Shown piece after piece: positions 29,881-33,885 of a DNA stretch of 33,885 nucleotides (its first letter is position 1; each line of letters starts with the position of its first letter). The notes below the pieces were generated by a model. It worked only from the letters and a program-made list of their open reading frames with translations, was not told where the DNA came from and ran no database searches. The stretch is taken from the NCBI GenBank assembly GCA_003427395.1, contig BFEA01000170.1, forward strand, positions 2,379,458-2,413,342, in the 5' to 3' direction. This stretch comes from Chara braunii. Taxonomy: Eukaryota > Streptophyta > Charophyceae > Charales > Characeae. Position numbers and translations under genes: made by a program.

Positions 29881-30628
29881 TTCTTCCAGGGTCTACCTTT
29901 CTTTTGACACTTACTTGGAGGTAAACTTAGGCTTAGGTAATTAGGATGATTTGAGTGAGATCGTGATATGAGGACTATTCTCCATGGACTTATAGATTTA
30001 GCTTGGGGATTGACATGTCTTGTGTTACAGGCCTTCTTGATCCATTGATTCAGGATTTGGGCTAGATTCAGCTTCATCCTACAAGGATCATTTTCTGTTA
30101 TCACTGATAACAGGTCAGTTGCCGATTCGTCAATTTACGATTCAACTCCAATTCACTCCTGCCACTCAACCTAAAGGCTTTAGCCTTGTGATTGAACTCT
30201 TTTGTTGTGTTTTCACCCGAACTTTATTGAATGGCCATCCAACAAAAGTACTGAGTATTTATTTAAGAGTTGCACAAGTGAGGCTTGTATGGCTAAGGCG
30301 AGGGGTATGAGTGCAAGGAATGGTTGAAGTTGACCCCGTGTAGTGTGTGAGCTTTTGATTGAATTCTTGATGTGATTGCATGTGCGTTGTGGTTCAAACT
30401 CTAGATGTGATTGCCTGCGATTACATACATATATGGTTGAGAGGAGCACCACTGTGACTGTGAGAAGTGATCGTCCTATATAATTAACCCTCATATATTT
30501 ACGAGTACCTGAGTATTTGAGAGACCTACTGTATTTGTGCATAAGGGTTAACCGGATTATGGCTTGAGAGAAAAGGAAGACCCTCTTTTATCCTTTGCTT
30601 TTTAGAGATTTTTATAGTCGGACGTTGG
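29881..30628. other. Stretch without a gene, one strong palindrome
   Basis: CTGTTATCA/TGATAACAG around one base lies at 30095-30113. Otherwise no recognisable feature. Confidence 0.45.
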
Positions 30629-31160
30629 TCCTGGGCCAGGATTCAAGGTCCTTGTCCAGGACATCCCCAGCCCTAGACTTTGCAGGAAAGGAATTTGCCC
30701 CCGTGCAGAGCCTATTTGCCTTGCCTACCGAGACGCTCAGACCAAAGGCCGGACGTCTCGCGGCGGCTGCACGACTATTCCTTCAGCCGTGCAATGTCGT
30801 GAGGGAGTAGACCCTCACGACACTTCGAGTCTGACACTTGAGTGTCCTAAGCGATACTCAGATCCACGAGAGACCGCTTGATTATGGGCACTACATAGTA
30901 CGCCATCATTGTGACTACTTGCGTACGTTTGCATTGCGAGTCGATATGAGTTAGCCCTACGGCCACGCGGTTTTATACTAAGCCTCACGCGCGACGCCTA
31001 TCCGATTTCCGCATCGGAGAGTTATGGGATGGCTACTAAAGGGACTAGGAGTGTTGTCGCGTTGTTTGATGTGTCTGTGTGTGTGTGTTTTATTTTTGTG
31101 TTCGTAAAGTGGTGTGCGCGTGGTGTGTGGGATGCGTCCTCGTCGACAGACGACGAGCCG
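30629..31160. repeat. Hairpin cluster
   Basis: Successive perfect inverted repeats: TCCTGG/CCAGGA (30629-30641), CGAGACG/CGTCTCG (30729-30760), TGCACG/CGTGCA (30768-30793), TGTCGTGAGGG/CCCTCACGACA (30795-30822, 11 bp with a 6-base loop), TCCGAT/ATCGGA (31000-31018 region) and CTCGTCG/CGACGAG (31139-31157). No coding frame is convincing. Confidence 0.6.
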
Positions 31161-31800
31161 TGCTTGGGACTTCAACCCCCCAAGATGACGGTTCGCGTGC
31201 GGGTCCGATAGGCGTATTACCGCGCGTACCCCCTATGCTACAACGAACGAGAAACGCCCTCAGCTGGTCCACCTCTGCGATTGCAACTGGTCAACTTCCG
31301 TACTGTGGACTGGTAGCTCGGCGGGGACACGCCCACCGAAGGGAGGTGACAACTCCCGTTAGGTGGAGATAGTAGGCCCTATCCTGTCGTAGGGGCTCGC
31401 GAGAGGTATGGCAGGCACACTCGGCCGGAGCGGCTTGCGGAAACTCCATGTATATTTGCGACGAAGGATTTAAAACCAACTCCTGCATGACGCGGTCGGG
31501 AGGGTCCTGCGCTGCCTCGTGCGGTGCCGGACCGATGCGCTCGACAACGCATTTCTATGTGCAAGCTTCACACCAACTGTTCGTAATGATTGCAACATAG
31601 CAATCAAACAGCTTTTTGGAAGCTCTTCTAAAGTTCCACCTAAATGTTTTGAATTAAAGGCAACCAACCGTCAGGTCAGGCGGCCAATAAGACACTAACC
31701 CCACCCCCGCGTCCGGGGGGACGCGTGGATGAGCGCTTACATAAATAAAATAAGCTGCTTGTTTTGTTGTGGCGGTTGCGTTGACTCTTTTGGGTGAGTT
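31161..31800. other. Stretch without a recognised gene
   Basis: GC-rich to about 31550, then mixed sequence. A GCCCTA/TAGGGGC inverted repeat lies near 31376-31397. Nothing else that I can support. Confidence 0.35.
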
Positions 31801-31873
31801 GCATTCTTAGCTCAACTGGATAGAGCAACAACCTTCTAAGTTGAAGGTCACAGGTTCAAATCCTGTAGGATGC
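31801..31873 (+). tRNA. trnR-UCU: tRNA-Arg(UCU), complete cloverleaf
   Basis: Acceptor GCATTCT pairs with AGGATGC (one G-U). The D arm is GCTC/GAGC around AACTGGATA. The anticodon stem CAAC/GTTG (outermost pair A-A mismatched) holds loop CTTCTAA with anticodon TCT. The T arm is ACAGG/CCTGT around TTCAAAT. No CCA is encoded, no intron is present, and no T run follows within the next ten bases. The TTCAAAT T-loop and the partial tRNA-Ser eleven bases later are in organelle (plastid or mitochondrial) style, so this is probably an organelle-derived insert and may not be transcribed. Confidence 0.85.
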
Positions 31874-31883
31874 TGAATTCTTC

Positions 31884-31914
31884 GGCAGAGTGGTCGAGTG
31901 GTTAAAAGCGACAG
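31884..31914 (+). pseudogene. 5' part of a tRNA-Ser
   Basis: GGCAGAG, TG, then GTCGAGTGGTTAAAAGCGAC and AG match the acceptor strand, D stem (GTC/GAC) and long D loop of tRNA-Ser. The sequence breaks off before the anticodon, joining the unrecognised ORF at ~31915. The break marks one edge of the tRNA-bearing insert. Confidence 0.6.
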
Positions 31915-33080
31915 AAAACTCAAACACCTCTGATGCAAAAGAAGGATCAATCGATGGCAAGGCACCCGCCAACAACAATTTTCTCAATCCACTCCCGGTT
32001 GTTTTACAACGTAGATGCAAATACTCACACTCTTTGGACACATGCGGATCAACTTTAGTACTAAGCTCAGCAACTTGGTTAAGCAAGTCATTTTTAATGG
32101 AGGATTGAATTAAAGACCTAAGCTGGCTGGCAATGTCCTCGCCTGCGTAGCACGGCAAACGTGTTCGCGCCCCTTCATGTTCGCGTGAACGTGTTCGCGC
32201 GTTCGAGTGAACAGCTCGCAAACATGTTCGGGCGAACATATTTTTTTTTCGTAAAAATATACATATATACGTATATATATATTTTTTTTTTCGATTTTTG
32301 AATTTTAACTCATGATTGGCTACGAATTTGAATATGACTCTAAGGCAAAAGTTGCTTGTCTTATTATTTTACATAACATATATTTGTTTCAGATTTTTCT
32401 GAGATTTGTTTTTGTTTTTTTTTTATATATATTTTTTATGTTTGCGTTCGGAGGGGTTTCGGCGCTTGTTCGCGTTTGCCTCCGAACGCGAACACGGTGC
32501 TGCGTAGGTCCTCGCCAACATCATCCTCCTTCGCAGCATCCACACTACCGGACAAAGAGCAATCTCTCACCTCTTCACTTCGTTTCCTTTCCAGGCAACT
32601 TTCAAGCACTGATCGTGCATTCACCTCAATTTTTGCGAATGCACTCCTCAGGGCAGTCACTTCCGCCTCCTTCTTCAACATCCCAAGCAACTTGTCCTGA
32701 GTCCACCGAAGACCTTCATTGTCTCTCATATAGCGGTCGCATTCTCTTTTCAATGTGAAATCGTTTGGAACCTTACCCGCAATACCATAAGGCACTTTAG
32801 ACTCACGCCGAAGCAGACGCTGCTCCATGTCATGAATCCACGAATCCATGCCATACTCGTATCGTTCACTACATTCCTCAAGGTATTTCGTTTTTGTGCG
32901 AGCATCGGCGAGCCAATTTCCGAATACACCATCCGCATCACTATGTGCCTCAATTTGCATCGGCACATTGGACCATGATATTCCTTCAACCGGCCTATCT
33001 ACCTGCCTGTCGACCACCACATTCATTTGAGTAGATGCTTGTCCACCTGCGGAGACCACCATGAAAAAGAAATCAACCAA
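31915..33080 (-). pseudogene. Unrecognised helical ORF split by an insertion
   Basis: Minus frame 33080 to 32517 continues in frame at 32143 to about 31915 once the insertion 32144-32507 and one copy of its 9-bp duplication are removed (junction EDDVGED-IASQLRS). The protein is highly charged and helical: WTQDKLLGMLKKEAEV, FAKIEVNARSVLESCLERKR, then SSIKNDLLNQVAELSTKV, and it ends at the tRNA junction after SEVFEF. A CAG|GTGG at 33048-33046 on the minus strand could be a splice acceptor, making the first ~12 residues intron. No family recognised. It could be a host gene exon or an accessory protein of a mobile element. Confidence 0.6.
32144..32507. mobile_element. Motif-armed insertion 2 (GTTCGCG arms)
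   Basis: 364 bases flanked by a perfect 9-bp duplication, GTCCTCGCC (32135-32143, 32508-32516). Arms of ~90 and ~70 bases are filled with GTTCGCG/CGCGAAC and GTTCG words in both orientations; the ends show AGCACGG and, from the right inward, AGCACCG. AT-rich tracts lie inside the arms. The core 32300-32395, reverse-complemented, matches 16420-16510 of insertion 1 (shared ATATGTTATG, ACTTTTGCC, AGAGTCA and AGTTAAAA in order). Non-coding, so it depends on a transposase from elsewhere. Confidence 0.85.
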
Positions 33081-33142
33081 TTAATCGATCAAATTGATTG
33101 ATTGATCGAAAGGCGAAGAAGAGAGAGAGAGAGGGAGGGAGG

Positions 33143-33210
<68 letters not shown>

Positions 33211-33310
33211 AAACAGGGACAGAGAAAGCAAAAATGATTGATTGACTTATTGATTGATCGATCAATCGATTAATTGATCAATCGCTTGATTGATTGTTTA
33301 ATTGAAAAAA
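33076..33310. repeat. GA microsatellite between TGATTGAT-type inverted arrays
   Basis: AATTAATCGATCAA and TTGATTGATTG words (33076-33110) face similar words at 33234-33305 across a ~90-bp GA repeat (33121-33212). Together they could fold back on each other. Confidence 0.8.
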
Positions 33311-33885
33311 AAAAAAAAATCCAATCAACCAAGCAGTCAATAGAATTGCGTGATTCATTGGCACATAAATAGACATAGAAAGAGAGAGATAGAGATAGAT
33401 AGATAGATACTGCCGCCAAAACGATTACTGTTCCGTACAGATTCATGTTAGGCTTTTTTTTTTCTTTTTTTTTCCCGTTTGTTTTTTTGGGTTTTCGTAC
33501 AGTCACCGCGTGTGTACTGCTCCGTGCGAATGCTGCGTGGCCATGGCCGTCAGTTCCCGCCTCCACCTTTGCTGTTGTCCTCGTACGTGGCAGTCTAGGT
33601 TTTATACTGTCGCCATCATCCCAAACCCGGTGTGACCATGGTCGATAATGCATACCGCCTGACAATGTATCTTTCCATGTTCTACGTGTGGATTCACTAT
33701 CATGTTTGACGTTTAGAAAACAGTGAACGAATGCCCTATACCCCATACCAGATGTCCCCTACTTGCACCTTTACCTTTGCTTCGATGTTGCCTGCCAACG
33801 CCCCACCGCACATTCTCCACGTCGTCGGGCTGAGTGCTTGTGTGGTTGCTGAGAATCCGCAAGAGATAGACAATGTGTGTGTGTG
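33311..33885. other. Window end without a recognised gene
   Basis: Short GATA tract at 33385-33408, T-rich run at 33450-33490, start of a GT microsatellite at 33873-33885. No gene seen. Confidence 0.4.

Noticed and set aside
31801-31914. tRNA-derived SINE
   Set aside because: There is a complete cloverleaf plus part of a different tRNA, and no SINE body or tail follows.
33270-33746. 158-residue minus-strand frame
   Set aside because: Its C-terminal half runs through GATA and T-rich tracts; the rest has no motif.

Overview
This is transposon-dense eukaryotic nuclear DNA: no bacterial operons, a Ty3/gypsy LTR retrotransposon, a non-LTR (LINE) element, a Helitron, microsatellites, two N runs and no intact host gene that I recognise. 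The element types and the mixed base composition suggest a green-lineage genome with a large repeat load, such as a streptophyte alga of the Chara type. That placement is inference; no diagnostic host gene is present.

Layout. 1-5731 is an LTR retrotransposon: near-identical ~360-bp ends (1-360 and 5368-5731), a tRNA-iMet-like primer site just inside the left one, and between them gag (1837-3570), a protease/pol frame (3318-4448, interrupted by stops) and a stub of reverse transcriptase cut off near 4556. A second, truncated LTR tail plus leader lies at 6190-6800. Between them sits a short LINE-tailed insertion. 7336-~11700 is a full-domain but frameshifted LINE on the minus strand. 11841-~22040 is a Helitron on the minus strand, read from about 22040 down to a recognisable 3' terminus (hairpin plus CTAG|T) at 11841. 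It holds an N-terminal zinc-finger region, HUH Rep, Pif1-like helicase with a ruined Walker A, and a downstream accessory ORF. 24025-24669 and 31915-33080 hold two unrecognised minus-strand ORFs. 31801-31914 holds a complete tRNA-Arg(UCU) and the 5' part of a tRNA-Ser, organelle-like in style.

Two things stand out. First, three insertions (16238-16827, 17602-19004, 32144-32507) form what looks like one family. Each sits inside coding DNA, is flanked by 7-9-bp target duplications, and its removal restores the host reading frame. Each carries arms filled with its own short word (CCGGAC, GTTCGCG, or TTTAACG/AACGCG), and two share a homologous AT-rich core. Second, from about 25.4 to 31.2 kb there is almost no convincing coding sequence but a very high density of small perfect or near-perfect hairpins. 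The clearest part is a quasi-periodic array of twelve at 28307-29219: the loops resemble one another (core TAAG followed by A/T and T) while the stem sequences differ from copy to copy and stay complementary. That pattern is what a conserved structure with changing sequence would produce.

The genes do not form a pathway; they are layers of mobile elements inserted into one another. Nesting order that can be read directly: the small arm-motif elements inserted after the Helitron and after the 33-kb ORF.
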